From the NCBI RefSeq assembly GCF_012641275.1, contig NZ_JABAIA010000001.1, forward strand, positions 124,001 to 188,000: a DNA stretch of 64,000 nt, written 5' to 3'. The notes beneath the pieces are model-generated. The model saw only the letters and a list, made by a program, of their open reading frames with translations. It made no database searches and was not told where the DNA came from. The DNA comes from Chitinophaga varians (lineage in GTDB: Bacteria > Bacteroidota > Bacteroidia > Chitinophagales > Chitinophagaceae). Shown piece by piece: positions 43,241 through 51,752 of the stretch. Numbering within the stretch: position 1 is the first letter of the stretch; each line of letters begins with the position of its first letter. The translations under genes and the position numbers were made by a program.

Positions 43241-44707
43241 TTAATATCCTTCATTTTGTTTCAGCACACCAGGAGCGTACTGATCGATCTGGCGTTGTGG
43301 CACCGGGAATACCGCCATGGTGGCTTTGGGCGACAGCACCACTTTGGTGGCCGCGCCGGTAGCCGGATTATAGTCTCTTTCTTCGCTGGTCATGACGGTC
43401 AGGAAACGGCCGGTACGCACCAGGTCAGGCCAGCGTTCATTTTCGTAGGCCAGTTCCAGTTGTCTTTCGAGCAACAGGATATCCAGGAAACTATCGGGAG
43501 TGGCAATATCGGCAGCAGTGTAATCATGGGTCGCATCGCCGAAAGCCCTTTCCCTGATGGTATTCAGCTGTGTCAGCGCACTGCCTTTATCGCCGCTGTT
43601 GTAAAGGGTTTCAGCGTACAGCAGGATAACATCTGCCAATCGCAGCACCGGCAGGTCCTGACCGGAAGTGGCCCCGGTGAATTTGGTGGCGTACTTTTTT
43701 ACGTACGGGCCCCATGCCGGCGGATCATTCGGGGAGGTGGCCTTCACCACGTAATCCGAAATAGTGGATGCTTTCCGGCTGTCGCCGGTGATATATTTTT
43801 TGTTCAGGCTCCAGGAAGGGAAGGCGTACTGGTTGCCGGAGCCTACTACACCGGCAATGCCGCCGATAGGGGCAAAATCAATGCCCAGCGAGTGGCCGTT
43901 GGAACCATCGGTATATTTGATGGTGAAGATGATCTCTTTGTTGTCTTCCGAAGCGAGGCTCCACAATGTAGCAAAGCCGGGCTCCAACTGGTAGCCAAAA
44001 TCACGGATGGCTTTTTCCAGGTAAATCTTAGCATTGGCCCAGTCTTTCCGGTATACATATACCTTACCAAGTAGGCCGGTGGCTGCGCCTTTGCTGGCAC
44101 GTCCCCTGACAGCGGCGCCGGGTGCGGGCAACAGGTCAATGGCTGCTTTCAGGTCGGAGATGATCAGCTCATATATCTTGTCGGCCGATTCGCGCGGCAT
44201 ATTCTTCGCTTCGCTGATGCCGGGTGTTTTGGTCACCATCGGCACACCGCCAAACAATCTCACCAGGTCAAAATAAAAGAGCGCACGCATGAATCTGGCT
44301 TCGCCGGTGAACTGCTCCTTTTTGCCGGAGGCATAGTCCACAGGGCGGTCTATATTTTCCAGTACGGCATTGGCACGACCGATACCATAAAAACTTTTCT
44401 CCCAGAAATCCGCCACTGCAGTGTTTTCCGGGTTAACGGTCAGATAATCCAGGTCATTCACGCCAGGCATGGCGGTGCCCATATACAGGTTGTCTCCGGG
44501 CATCTCCATCAGCAGATAGTCCTTCGGTTTACGGTCCTGCATACCGCTGTAGATACCGATGACTGCCTGGTCCATATCATTGGACGTCTTATAAAAATTG
44601 TTGGTGGTCAGGGAAGAATCGGGCGTCATATTCAGCAGGCTGTTGGTACAGCTGCTGCCGGCAAGCGCCAGTAGCAGGACTGGTATATAAAGTTTGTTTT
44701 TTCTCAT
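43241..44707 (-). CDS. SusD/RagB-family outer-membrane lipoprotein
   Basis: This 488-residue lipoprotein (L-L-A-L-A-G-S-S-C, lipidated Cys about residue 20) has typical RagB/SusD features: D-Q-A-V-I-G-I-Y near the start, R-F-M-R-A-L-F-Y-F-D-L-V-R-L-F-G-G and R-W-P-D-L-V-R-T-G-R-F near the end. It pairs with the SusC protein encoded 18 bases upstream. It should bind the glycan released or recognised by the GntR-operon system at the cell surface. Confidence 0.93.
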   Translation of the reverse strand: MRKNKLYIPVLLLALAGSSCTNSLLNMTPDSSLTTNNFYKTSNDMDQAVIGIYSGMQDRKPKDYLLMEMPGDNLYMGTAMPGVNDLDYLTVNPENTAVADFWEKSFYGIGRANAVLENIDRPVDYASGKKEQFTGEARFMRALFYFDLVRLFGGVPMVTKTPGISEAKNMPRESADKIYELIISDLKAAIDLLPAPGAAVRGRASKGAATGLLGKVYVYRKDWANAKIYLEKAIRDFGYQLEPGFATLWSLASEDNKEIIFTIKYTDGSNGHSLGIDFAPIGGIAGVVGSGNQYAFPSWSLNKKYITGDSRKASTISDYVVKATSPNDPPAWGPYVKKYATKFTGATSGQDLPVLRLADVILLYAETLYNSGDKGSALTQLNTIRERAFGDATHDYTAADIATPDSFLDILLLERQLELAYENERWPDLVRTGRFLTVMTSEERDYNPATGAATKVVLSPKATMAVFPVPQRQIDQYAPGVLKQNEGY

Positions 44708-44725
44708 GGAATACGCTTTTGTCGG

Positions 44726-47700
44726 TTAGAAGTTAAAATTGAATCCCAGCGCGTAAATGCGGCTGATTGGTTCTGCCCCGTAGTTAGCGCCCGGCATGCT
44801 GGCAACACCGTTCACCTCTCCTTTCGTGTATCCTTCAGGGTTATATCCATGGAATTCTTTTTTGGTGAAGATGAACAGGTTGCTGGCAGAGAGGTATACC
44901 CGGAAGTTGGTCACCCGTAGTTTGCGGACCAGTGTTTCAGGCAGGGTATAGCCGAGGTTTACGTTACGAATGGCGAGGAAGGAGGCGTCTTCTATATAAG
45001 CGTCAGACATAGTCTGGAATCCCAATGTGTTGAGTGCGCTGGCCGGCACTTTACCGTTGCCCGGGTCAGTGGGCGACCACCACTGGTTTTCCACCAGGGA
45101 GCGGCGCATCGCGCCCAGCAGGGCGCCCTGGTAGAACTGATTTTCGTAGTTGTACATTTTAGCGCCGAGCGATGCCTGCATGGCAATGCTCAGGTCAAAA
45201 TTATTGTAGGAGAAATTGTTCACCATTCCCAGGATGGCTTTGGGCTGGAAATTGCCCAGTATCTGTTTGTCGTTGGCATCAATCTTTTTATTGCCATCGG
45301 TATCTTCAAACTTTGGGTTACCGGGGCGGGAGCCCGCGATACCCGGATTGGCCGCCACATCAGCGGCATCTTTGTAAATACCGTTGATTTTATAACCATA
45401 GTAGGAGAACATCGGTTCGCCCACACGGAGTATCCAGTTCATATTGGAAGAAGGATCAGCAATGATCACGTTGTTGACACCACCCAGGTCCTCCACAGTG
45501 TTGCGGTTGCGGGAATAGTTGAAAGATGTCTGCCAGTTGAATTTACCGACGATATTACGGGTGTTCACTTCAAATTCTATCCCGCGGTTACGTATCTCTC
45601 CGATGTTGGTCATGGTAGTACCGAAGCCTGTCGTGGCCGGCACCGGCATGCTGTACAGCAGGTCGGTGGTCCGTTTGTCGTAGTAATCAAACCCGATGCT
45701 GATGCGGTTATCCAGCACAGACAGTTCAGCGCCCAGGTCGATGCCTTTGGTTTTTTCCCAGCCCAGTTGGCTGTTGCCGTAGCTAACGGCTGCCTGGCCT
45801 TTGGTCACCACGTTACCGGGCGAATAGAAGGTATTGCCCATCAGGCCGAGGTATTGGAAGTCGCCGATGTTGAAGTTGCCCGTCACGCCCCAGCTGGCCC
45901 TCACTTTCAGGTCGCTGACAGGTTTGAAGTCTTTCAGGAAGCTTTCCTGTTTCACGCGCCAGGCGGCAGACACGGAGGGGAAATAACCCCAACGGTTATC
46001 CGGGCCGAAACGGGAGCTGGCATCTGTACGGATGGAGGCTGACAGCAGGTATTTATCTTTATAACCATAGTTCACACGCGTGAAGTAGGAAATAAGCCCC
46101 CATTTGCTTTTGAGCGTATTGCTGTTGGGCGCCAGTGTGGCGTTGCCCATCGTGTGTATAATATCGTTATTATAACTGCCGGCCACCGCGTAGAGGTTCA
46201 CCGACTTACTGTCGTTACGCTGGTAGGACGCGCCTGCGATGGCAGAGAGATCGTGGCCGCCTTTAAACGTGGTGTTGTAGCTCAGTACGTTTTCATTGAG
46301 CACATTGATATTGGTGCTGGTGATGTCCGTGCCTGAGTTTTTGGCGGCGCTGGTAGCCCAGGAGGCCTGGAACTCGTCGCGGTTACTGAAATCCATGGTG
46401 GTACCTACAGAAGAGCGGAAGCTCAGTCCTTTGGCGAGGTTCAGTTTCAGATAGGCTTCACCGATATTGCTGATGCTGCTGCCGTAGTATTCAGAGCCCT
46501 GCAGCGTGGCCATCGGGTTGACCTGCCCGGTCACCACAGCGCCCCAGTATTCGCGCGCCGTAGGGTAGGTACCGTTAGGGCGCTGCACATCTACAAAAGA
46601 AGGATATTTGGAATAGTTAGGTATCTCGGATGGGTTATAACGGCGTTTGGAATAGGTAGGGTTGAGCATGAAGCCAACGCTCACCACTTTGCTGGCCTGC
46701 ACGTCCACATTGGCCCTGAGGCCATAGGTTTTAAACCAGGTGTTGACCATAGCGCCTTGTTCGTCTTTGTAGGTAGCAGCCACGTAGTAGGTGGCCTTAT
46801 CTGTGCCGCCGCTGGCGGAAATATTATAGCTCTGAATGGGTGCCGTGCGCATAACAGCGTCCTGCCATACAGTATGACCGGTTTTGAGCACGTCGCTTAC
46901 CTGGTAGGCAGCGGGCCTTCTGGCATCGCCCCATACCGGCAGGCTAACGTCACCGCCTACCCAGGCATATTCCCGGTTCTGGTATTTGACTGCATAGTTG
47001 TAGTATTCATCGCCGGTGATCCAGTCGTTGTGTACGATCGCTTTGCCCAGGCCTGCATAGCCGTTGAAGTTAAATTTCGGTTTACCGGCCACGCCTTTTT
47101 TCATGGTGACGAGGATAACGCCACCGGCTGCACGTGAACCGTAGATCGCTGCGGACGATGCGTCTTTCAGCACTTCCACCGACTGTACATCGTTCATATT
47201 GATCATACCGAGATTGCCGCCGGGGATACCGTCGATCACTATCAGCGGGTCATTGCCTGCGCTGATGGAACCGATGCCGCGGATGCGGATGGTGGGCGCA
47301 GATCCGGCCTGGCCGCGTGACTGGGAGATGTTCACCCCTGCCATACGGCCTACCAGTGCAGCTTCCGGACGACCGGCAGGCACCTGGTCGAGTATTTTGT
47401 TTTCCACTTTAGCCACGGAGGCGGTCACAGAACTTTTCTTTACCGCACCATAACCGATGACAACTGTCTCATTCAATGTGGTTTTACTTTGTGCCAGGGA
47501 AATAAAAATATTATTGCGGTTGCCGATGGCAGTTTCTTTTTTATCGTAACCAATGTAGGAGAAGGAGAGCACGTCGCCACTGGCAGCACGGATGGTAAAG
47601 TGTCCTTCCGCATTGGTGGATGCGCCGGTCTGTGTGCCTTTGATAAATACCGTAACACCCGGAAGTGCGACCTGGGTAACGCTGTCCAGCACCGTCCCCT

Positions 47701-47800
47701 TAATCTCCCTGACCTCCTGTGCTATCAGCTTTTGTGGCTTGCAAAGACCTGCAGCGAGTAACAGCAGGGTTGCAAATAGGTAAAGGTGTGTTCCTTTCAT
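44726..47800 (-). CDS. SusC/RagA-family TonB-dependent receptor
   Basis: The complete 1024-residue receptor has a signal peptide, a carboxypeptidase-regulatory-like domain (about 28-110), a plug with V-V-I-G-Y-G-A-V-K-K-S-S-V-T and D-A-S-S-A-A-I-Y-G-S-R-A-A-G-G, and a barrel ending with F-N-F-N-F. It has no N-terminal STN domain, so it is not the sigma/anti-sigma type of receptor. It is the first gene of the eight-gene operon and sits behind a 370-base leader with GntR-type sites. Confidence 0.95.
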   Translation of the reverse strand: MKGTHLYLFATLLLLAAGLCKPQKLIAQEVREIKGTVLDSVTQVALPGVTVFIKGTQTGASTNAEGHFTIRAASGDVLSFSYIGYDKKETAIGNRNNIFISLAQSKTTLNETVVIGYGAVKKSSVTASVAKVENKILDQVPAGRPEAALVGRMAGVNISQSRGQAGSAPTIRIRGIGSISAGNDPLIVIDGIPGGNLGMINMNDVQSVEVLKDASSAAIYGSRAAGGVILVTMKKGVAGKPKFNFNGYAGLGKAIVHNDWITGDEYYNYAVKYQNREYAWVGGDVSLPVWGDARRPAAYQVSDVLKTGHTVWQDAVMRTAPIQSYNISASGGTDKATYYVAATYKDEQGAMVNTWFKTYGLRANVDVQASKVVSVGFMLNPTYSKRRYNPSEIPNYSKYPSFVDVQRPNGTYPTAREYWGAVVTGQVNPMATLQGSEYYGSSISNIGEAYLKLNLAKGLSFRSSVGTTMDFSNRDEFQASWATSAAKNSGTDITSTNINVLNENVLSYNTTFKGGHDLSAIAGASYQRNDSKSVNLYAVAGSYNNDIIHTMGNATLAPNSNTLKSKWGLISYFTRVNYGYKDKYLLSASIRTDASSRFGPDNRWGYFPSVSAAWRVKQESFLKDFKPVSDLKVRASWGVTGNFNIGDFQYLGLMGNTFYSPGNVVTKGQAAVSYGNSQLGWEKTKGIDLGAELSVLDNRISIGFDYYDKRTTDLLYSMPVPATTGFGTTMTNIGEIRNRGIEFEVNTRNIVGKFNWQTSFNYSRNRNTVEDLGGVNNVIIADPSSNMNWILRVGEPMFSYYGYKINGIYKDAADVAANPGIAGSRPGNPKFEDTDGNKKIDANDKQILGNFQPKAILGMVNNFSYNNFDLSIAMQASLGAKMYNYENQFYQGALLGAMRRSLVENQWWSPTDPGNGKVPASALNTLGFQTMSDAYIEDASFLAIRNVNLGYTLPETLVRKLRVTNFRVYLSASNLFIFTKKEFHGYNPEGYTKGEVNGVASMPGANYGAEPISRIYALGFNFNF

Positions 47801-48170
47801 AATTCTGGTTAGATAAAATGGTTAGATAATCCCGTGCGTATGATAGCCATGCGCCGGTTGCTGTTGACATGTCATCCGCAGATACAGATTTTAGTGCAGG
47901 ATGAGTTTTTCGCGTTTTATTTTATTAACCGTTCACTGTCCTAAATAACAGAACACATGTCGGCATTACAGGTTGATAAATACGGGCACGGTTACACGAT
48001 GCGTTGGCACTGCCCGCGAGTTCACATAACGTTAGCTTTAGTACCGGCCGGGAACGGTCAGTTGTTCGCCACTCTGTTTACAAATATATTCAAATTTTGT
48101 AAACAAAAAAATATTTGAGAAAAAATGTAGGAAGGGGTAAATCCGGGGACGTCCAATAAAAAGGAAGGGG
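47801..48170. other. Leader and promoter region of the GntR-type operon
   Basis: About 370 bases between the SusC start and the GntR gene. No open frame or known riboswitch was recognised. The promoter/operator at 48075-48106 would give a leader of about 270 bases. Confidence 0.4.
48075..48106 (-). promoter_or_regulatory. Promoter with paired TGTWWACA sites (GntR-type operators)
   Basis: TGTTTACA (48075-48082) and TGTAAACA (48099-48106) face each other; as a longer view, GTTTACAAA and TTTGTAAAC form an inverted repeat. On the minus strand TATATTTG (48088-48081) is a perfect -7 element and overlaps the first site. The GT-N-AC pattern is typical of GntR/FCD regulators. A related TGTAAAC is at 48817 near the GntR gene's start, suggesting self-regulation. 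Confidence 0.5.
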
Positions 48171-48809
48171 TTATTCTACTTCCAGGGTGGTTACTTCTCC
48201 ACGCAGCAAATGCTTTACCAGCGCGTCTTCCGCCTTTTTGAGGTCTTTATTTTTCAGCGCATGAAGGATAGCGCGGTGTTCTTCATCGGTCTGTTCATAA
48301 TCGTCCATTTGCACCAGCATCTTGCCCAGCTTCATGTGGAACAGGGGGATATTGCTGGACTGGTATATCTCCATCAGTTTGGCATTGCCGGCGAGAGCTA
48401 TCAGGGTTTCGTGGAACTTCATATCTGCTTCACAGGCGCCGCCCATGTAACCGCTTTTCACCATGCTGGTAAAGTCGTCACAGATTTTCTCCAGTGCGGT
48501 GATATCGGCCTTGCCGATCTTGTGGATGGCCACACGGATGGCGCCCAGCTCCAGCAGTTCGCGTAGCTCCCGGATCTGCCGGATATCTTCAGCGGTCATG
48601 GACTTAACAAAGTAACCGCCTTTCTCTCCGAATACCACCAGATTCTCGCCCAGCAGCCTTGTCAACGCCTCCCGCACGGCCATGCGGCTCACTTCCGTCT
48701 TCTTGGCCCACACGTCTTCTTTCAGGCGCATGCCCGGCACCAGCTGATTGGAAAGGATCTTACGACGCAGTTCTACATACACTTTATTGGCTAATGAATC
48801 TGTTTTCAT
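48171..48809 (-). CDS. GntR-family regulator, FCD subfamily
   Basis: The 212-residue protein has an N-terminal winged helix (Y-V-E-L-R-R-K-I-L, G-M-R-L-K-E-D-V-W, S-R-M-A-V-R-E-A-L-T-R-L) and a C-terminal FCD domain with D and H ligands (F-H-E-T-L, E-H-R-A-I-L-H-A-L). FCD regulators often sense sugar acids such as galactonate or glucuronate. It is encoded on the same strand directly upstream of the eight-gene operon and is its most likely regulator. TGTAAAC-like sequence upstream of its start (48810-48855) points to autoregulation. Confidence 0.92.
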   Translation of the reverse strand: MKTDSLANKVYVELRRKILSNQLVPGMRLKEDVWAKKTEVSRMAVREALTRLLGENLVVFGEKGGYFVKSMTAEDIRQIRELRELLELGAIRVAIHKIGKADITALEKICDDFTSMVKSGYMGGACEADMKFHETLIALAGNAKLMEIYQSSNIPLFHMKLGKMLVQMDDYEQTDEEHRAILHALKNKDLKKAEDALVKHLLRGEVTTLEVE

Positions 48810-48904
48810 AGTAAATATTGTAAACGAAATATTTATTCAAAAGTAAACAATTTTAGGATAGCTATACCGTTTCAGCGGTAACCATACCCAAAATTTACAA
48901 AAAA

Positions 48905-49483
48905 CTATTGCTTTTCAGCCAGTAACTGTTGAATATATTCTTCCATGCGGTGACTGCTATAGTCTGCCGCGCCGGTTTCCCGGAACACGATCCGTCCCGC
49001 CTTATCTATAATGAGCGTAGTGGGCAGCGTGCCGTTGTATACATTTTGAGGCACATTGGCGGTCAACAAAGCAACGGGTAATTGGTACCCATGGTCCCTC
49101 ATAAACGCAGCGGCCTTGTCAGGCTCACTATCAGCGTCCACGATCAGGAACACGATACCGGGGTTATTTTTCCATTGGCGGTACAGCCGGTCCACAGAAG
49201 GCATCTCCGCCCTGCATGGCGGGCACCACGTAGCCCAGAAATTAATAAACACCACCTTCCCCTTCAGCGAAGACAGCGCCACCGGCGCGCCCGCAGCGTC
49301 GCGGAAAAGCATCTCCGGCGCCGGCCAGGCGTCTTCATTTGTTTTAGGCACTGAGGGCTGCAACAAGCCCACCTTCATCAGCTGCTGCATAAACCATACC
49401 TTCCCTCCGGGAATAAACAGTATCGCCAGCAGCCCTGCTAACAGCAGTGTGTAAATAATATTGGAAAAGGAAAATCGGCGCAT
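48905..49483 (-). CDS. TlpA-like membrane-anchored thioredoxin
   Basis: The ATG at 49483 (M-R-R-F-S-F-S) gives 192 residues. An N-terminal membrane anchor (about 9-24) is followed by a periplasmic thioredoxin fold with the redox motif W-C87-P-P-C90 and the cis-Pro in G-T-L-P-T-T. This layout fits TlpA/ResA-type thiol reductases used in cytochrome c maturation or envelope redox control. No cytochrome biogenesis genes are adjacent, and the gene seems monocistronic. Confidence 0.9.
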   Translation of the reverse strand: MRRFSFSNIIYTLLLAGLLAILFIPGGKVWFMQQLMKVGLLQPSVPKTNEDAWPAPEMLFRDAAGAPVALSSLKGKVVFINFWATWCPPCRAEMPSVDRLYRQWKNNPGIVFLIVDADSEPDKAAAFMRDHGYQLPVALLTANVPQNVYNGTLPTTLIIDKAGRIVFRETGAADYSSHRMEEYIQQLLAEKQ

Positions 49484-49503
49484 AAGGGGCAAGATAATAA
49501 AAT

Positions 49504-49550
49504 CCCGGGCATCGCGAAGGCCCCGGAACTAAAGTCCCGGGCTACCGGGC
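49504..49550. repeat. GC-rich palindromic element
   Basis: Three related blocks, CCCGGGC, GCCCCGG-AACTAAAGT-CCCGGGC and ACCGGGCCGG, allow alternative hairpins in 47 bases. They lie between the TlpA-like gene and a broken frame. The region may be a REP-like element. It is upstream of the TlpA-like gene on the minus strand, so it could also affect its transcript. Confidence 0.35.
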
Positions 49551-49572
49551 CGGAATATCGGACAGCACCGGT

Positions 49573-49790
49573 TTATGAGGAGGTTAAGCCGGACTCAATA
49601 TGCTTTTTTGCCACCTGTAAAAACTCATCTTTAGTCATATATTTTTCCAGGAAGTCCAAAACCTTCCCAGTCTTTAGTCCAAAGCGGGTGACTAAAAGTA
49701 ATTCCCTGCTATATCCTGAAGGGTGGCACCATTCGCCCGTTGAATGTTGCCACCCAGCTTTGTTATCTTATCTAAAATTGTTTGCTTCAT
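49573..49790 (-). pseudogene. Broken small gene, function unknown
   Basis: From the ATG at 49790 a frame encodes M-K-Q-T-I-L-D-K-I-T-K-L-G-G-N and stops at about codon 33. The sequence that follows continues in a different frame as a coherent helical stretch (L-D-F-L-E-K-Y-M-T-K-D-E-F-L) to the stop at 49573. A frameshift in a short ORF explains this best. I do not recognise the family. Two overlapping small genes or chance are alternatives. Confidence 0.35.
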
Positions 49791-49845
49791 CCTTCAAATG
49801 TAAATCCTTCAGTGCGAAAACCGATCGAAGCAGGGAATTTCGTTC

Positions 49846-50307
49846 TTAACACCTTGTTTCACTCTCCGGTGTTGGCACAAATTCAGGATCAAGATACTTC
49901 GGCAAAGCATTGTTGATAAAGTAATTCCAGCCACCGGTGAAGCTCTCCCGGGTAAAGGACTTCAGATGCTGCGGGAATGTTTCCAGTCCCTCATGCGTCA
50001 ACGTTAGTCTTGTCTTATCTCCTTCCGGCTGCAATTCAAAAGTCAGTAAGGACTCTCCTTCATAATCCCGATACGTCCAGGTGTAGGACAGCTTCCTGTC
50101 AGGTACCACAGCTGTTACTACACAATTGTGGACATATTCAACACCCTGGTCTGCGCCCACAAAACTAAACGCAAACCCTACTTCCGGTTTAAAATCAGAT
50201 ACCTCAAAGTACCATGCTTTCATTTTTTCTTTTACGGTCAATGCTTCCCAAACTTTGCGGACAGGCGCATTCAGTAGCCGTTCAACGACCAGCGGTTGAT
50301 TTTTCAT
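49846..50307 (-). CDS. AHSA1/SRPBCC-domain protein
   Basis: The 153-residue protein has the START-like fold of the AHSA1 family: V-E-R-L-L-N-A-P-V-R-K-V-W-E-A-L at the start, W-Y-F-E in the middle and G-W-N-Y-F-I-N-N-A-L at the end. Family members bind small hydrophobic ligands; most have no defined reaction. It is encoded 24 bases after an ArsR-type regulator, the usual pairing for this family, and is expected to be repressed by that regulator. Confidence 0.88.
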   Translation of the reverse strand: MKNQPLVVERLLNAPVRKVWEALTVKEKMKAWYFEVSDFKPEVGFAFSFVGADQGVEYVHNCVVTAVVPDRKLSYTWTYRDYEGESLLTFELQPEGDKTRLTLTHEGLETFPQHLKSFTRESFTGGWNYFINNALPKYLDPEFVPTPESETRC

Positions 50308-50331
50308 AACACATGATTTATAAGTGATGGT

Positions 50332-50661
50332 TTATTTTTTTTTCTTTTTCTTCTTACTGTCCTCTTCCAGGAAAGCTTCCAGCGCGTCCAGTTTTTTGTT
50401 CCAGAACCGGCGGTAATTTTCCACCCATTCCGATACCTCTTTCAGCTGATGCAGGTTGGCTTTGCAATGACGCTCCCTCCCCTGCTGCTGGATAACAATA
50501 AGCCCGCACTCCGTCAGTATCTTTACATGCTTGGATATAGCGGGACGGCTGATATCAAAATGGTCAGCCACCATATTCAGGCTCAATGACCTGTCGGCCA
50601 ACAGATGAATAATCTCCCTTCTCGTAGGGTCTGCTATCGCCTGAAAAACATCTCTGCGCAT
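50332..50661 (-). CDS. ArsR-family transcriptional regulator
   Basis: The 109-residue winged-helix protein (A-D-P-T-R-R-E-I-I-H-L-L, then S-R-P-A-I-S-K-H-V-K-I-L) belongs to the non-metal ArsR group that accompanies AHSA1 proteins. No Cys pair for metal binding is seen. The C-terminus is a run of seven Lys encoded by an A-rich tract next to the stop codon, a site prone to slippage. The palindrome at 50699-50714 is its probable operator. Confidence 0.9.
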   Translation of the reverse strand: MRRDVFQAIADPTRREIIHLLADRSLSLNMVADHFDISRPAISKHVKILTECGLIVIQQQGRERHCKANLHQLKEVSEWVENYRRFWNKKLDALEAFLEEDSKKKKKKK

Positions 50662-50673
50662 AAAATTTTAATT

Positions 50674-50714
50674 TGTAACCGTTCAGTCACAAATATAAGT
50701 AACCAATTGGTTAC
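50674..50714 (-). promoter_or_regulatory. Operator palindrome of the ArsR/AHSA1 operon
   Basis: GTAACCAATTGGTTAC (50699-50714) is a perfect 16-bp palindrome 37 bases upstream of the ArsR start. A related imperfect dyad, TTTGTAACC to AGTCACAAA, sits at 50674-50694. Autorepression by the ArsR protein is the likely role. Confidence 0.6.
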
Positions 50715-50763
50715 AAAAAAATAAAAAAATGAGATGACCGGTTTTACTTTATAATCGGTGAAT

Positions 50764-51170
50764 CGAAACGTCCCAGTTTAATAAACGAAATGTCCCTAAG
50801 TCATGGCCTCGCCTTTAGCATATCTTCAGGGCGTTCATAGGTTATACCGACATGTGATTGCACACCTGCTTCAACTTCATCATGTCGGTAATTATCTATC
50901 CCAAAAAGCGATAAAAATAATGCGTTTTTGACCGTCCAACTGACCGTCCAACCGACAGTCCAACTTTAATTTTACTTTATTGTAATTTAAAAAATGGGAT
51001 GCTTAAAACACGGTTTAAAACCCCTTTGAATTCTGGTTACAGATCAAGTAAAACAATGACAGTTACGGTTTTCCAGCGTTCGTAGACGATGGTTGCCAGA
51101 CTACAAACAGTCAGGCCTCTAATTAGCCACAAATACACCATAAATTAACTTTTTGGGACGTTTCGTTTAT
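50764..51170. mobile_element. Candidate remnant of an insertion element with terminal repeats
   Basis: CGAAACGTCCCA (50764-50775) and AATAAACGAAATGTCCC (from 50781) are two direct copies of a CGAAAYGTCCC unit. The same unit is inverted at the other side (TGGGACGTTTCG at 51154-51165, extending to GTTTATT). The roughly 390 bases between have no coding frame and include three 12-base tandem repeats. Multiple terminal repeats recall IS21-type ends. No transposase gene is present, so this is a decayed or non-autonomous element at best. Confidence 0.4.
50929..50964. repeat. Three tandem 12-bp repeats
   Basis: TGACCGTCCAAC occurs twice in tandem (50929-50952) and is followed by the two-mismatch copy CGACAGTCCAAC (50953-50964). 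It lies within the putative element remnant. Confidence 0.8.
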
Positions 51171-51245
51171 TTAGCAGCCCTATTATAGAACAGCCCCTAA
51201 TTCGCCATGGTTATATAATTTACGTGCTTTTTATAATGTTGTAAT

Positions 51246-51660
51246 TTGGACATTTCATTTCACCCCCTATATACTTATATTCATTATATATCGGACTTAC
51301 ATCCTACCGCATCCCTCTCCGCCTTCGGCCCTCTTTCTTCCGTCATCGGGCAACAGTTGCTTACCGGCGAAACTTACGCCATCAATGACATTCCCGCTAC
51401 ACGACGGCCTGATAAGAAAAAATTTCTGCGCAGCCTGAACTATGTAAAATATAGAAGGGCAACGCAGAATGCAATGTGCTGACCAGTGAATATGAAGCCC
51501 TTGTGGCCCGACTGGAAATGCTCAGGGATAAACATGGCGCACTACAATTTCTGGACATCTCCGCACATGACCACGAGATCATAGCGCAGAGCAATGGCCA
51601 CTGGACACCTGCGGCCAGGGTAATTGTTCAGACGCTGAGATACAACCCAAAAACAAGCAA
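51246..51660 (+). pseudogene. Frameshifted gene remnant, unknown function
   Basis: One frame (51246-51482) reads through R-R-P-D-K-K-K-F-L-R-S-L-N-Y-V-K-Y-R-R-A-T-Q-N-A and stops. A second frame, offset by one base and overlapping at 51476, continues L-T-S-E-Y-E-A-L-V-A-R-L-E-M-L-R-D-K-H-G. Together they look like one protein interrupted by a frameshift near 51475. I recognise no family. Its position beside an element remnant suggests decayed accessory DNA. Confidence 0.3.
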
Positions 51661-51687
51661 ATCAATAACATCGACCATAACAGAAAA

Positions 51688-51717
51688 TGCCCCCACTGGC
51701 AAAAGCCAATGGGGGCA
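51688..51717 (-). terminator. Terminator of the rhamnosidase operon
   Basis: TGCCCCCACTGGC pairs with GCCAATGGGGGCA (one mismatch) across an AAAA loop. On the minus strand it is followed by a T-rich tract. It is 36 bases past the GH78 stop codon. Confidence 0.8.
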
Positions 51718-51752
51718 ATATTCACCGCTCCTATCTCCTCGCATCAGGAGTA

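Larger units (their letters stand above)
50662..51752. other. 1.1-kb largely non-coding, remnant-rich stretch
   Basis: Holds the ArsR operator, the element remnant (50764-51170), a broken frame (51246-51660) and the terminator of the rhamnosidase operon (51688-51717). Nothing else was recognised. The A/T-rich composition differs from flanking genes. Confidence 0.5.

Noticed and set aside
44726..47800. Receptor working with a sigma/anti-sigma pair
   Set aside because: No STN domain and no sigma or anti-sigma gene nearby; a GntR gene is adjacent instead.
50929..50964. Possible iteron-type origin or CRISPR
   Set aside because: Only three 12-base units with no spacers, no replication gene and no DnaA-type boxes noticed nearby.
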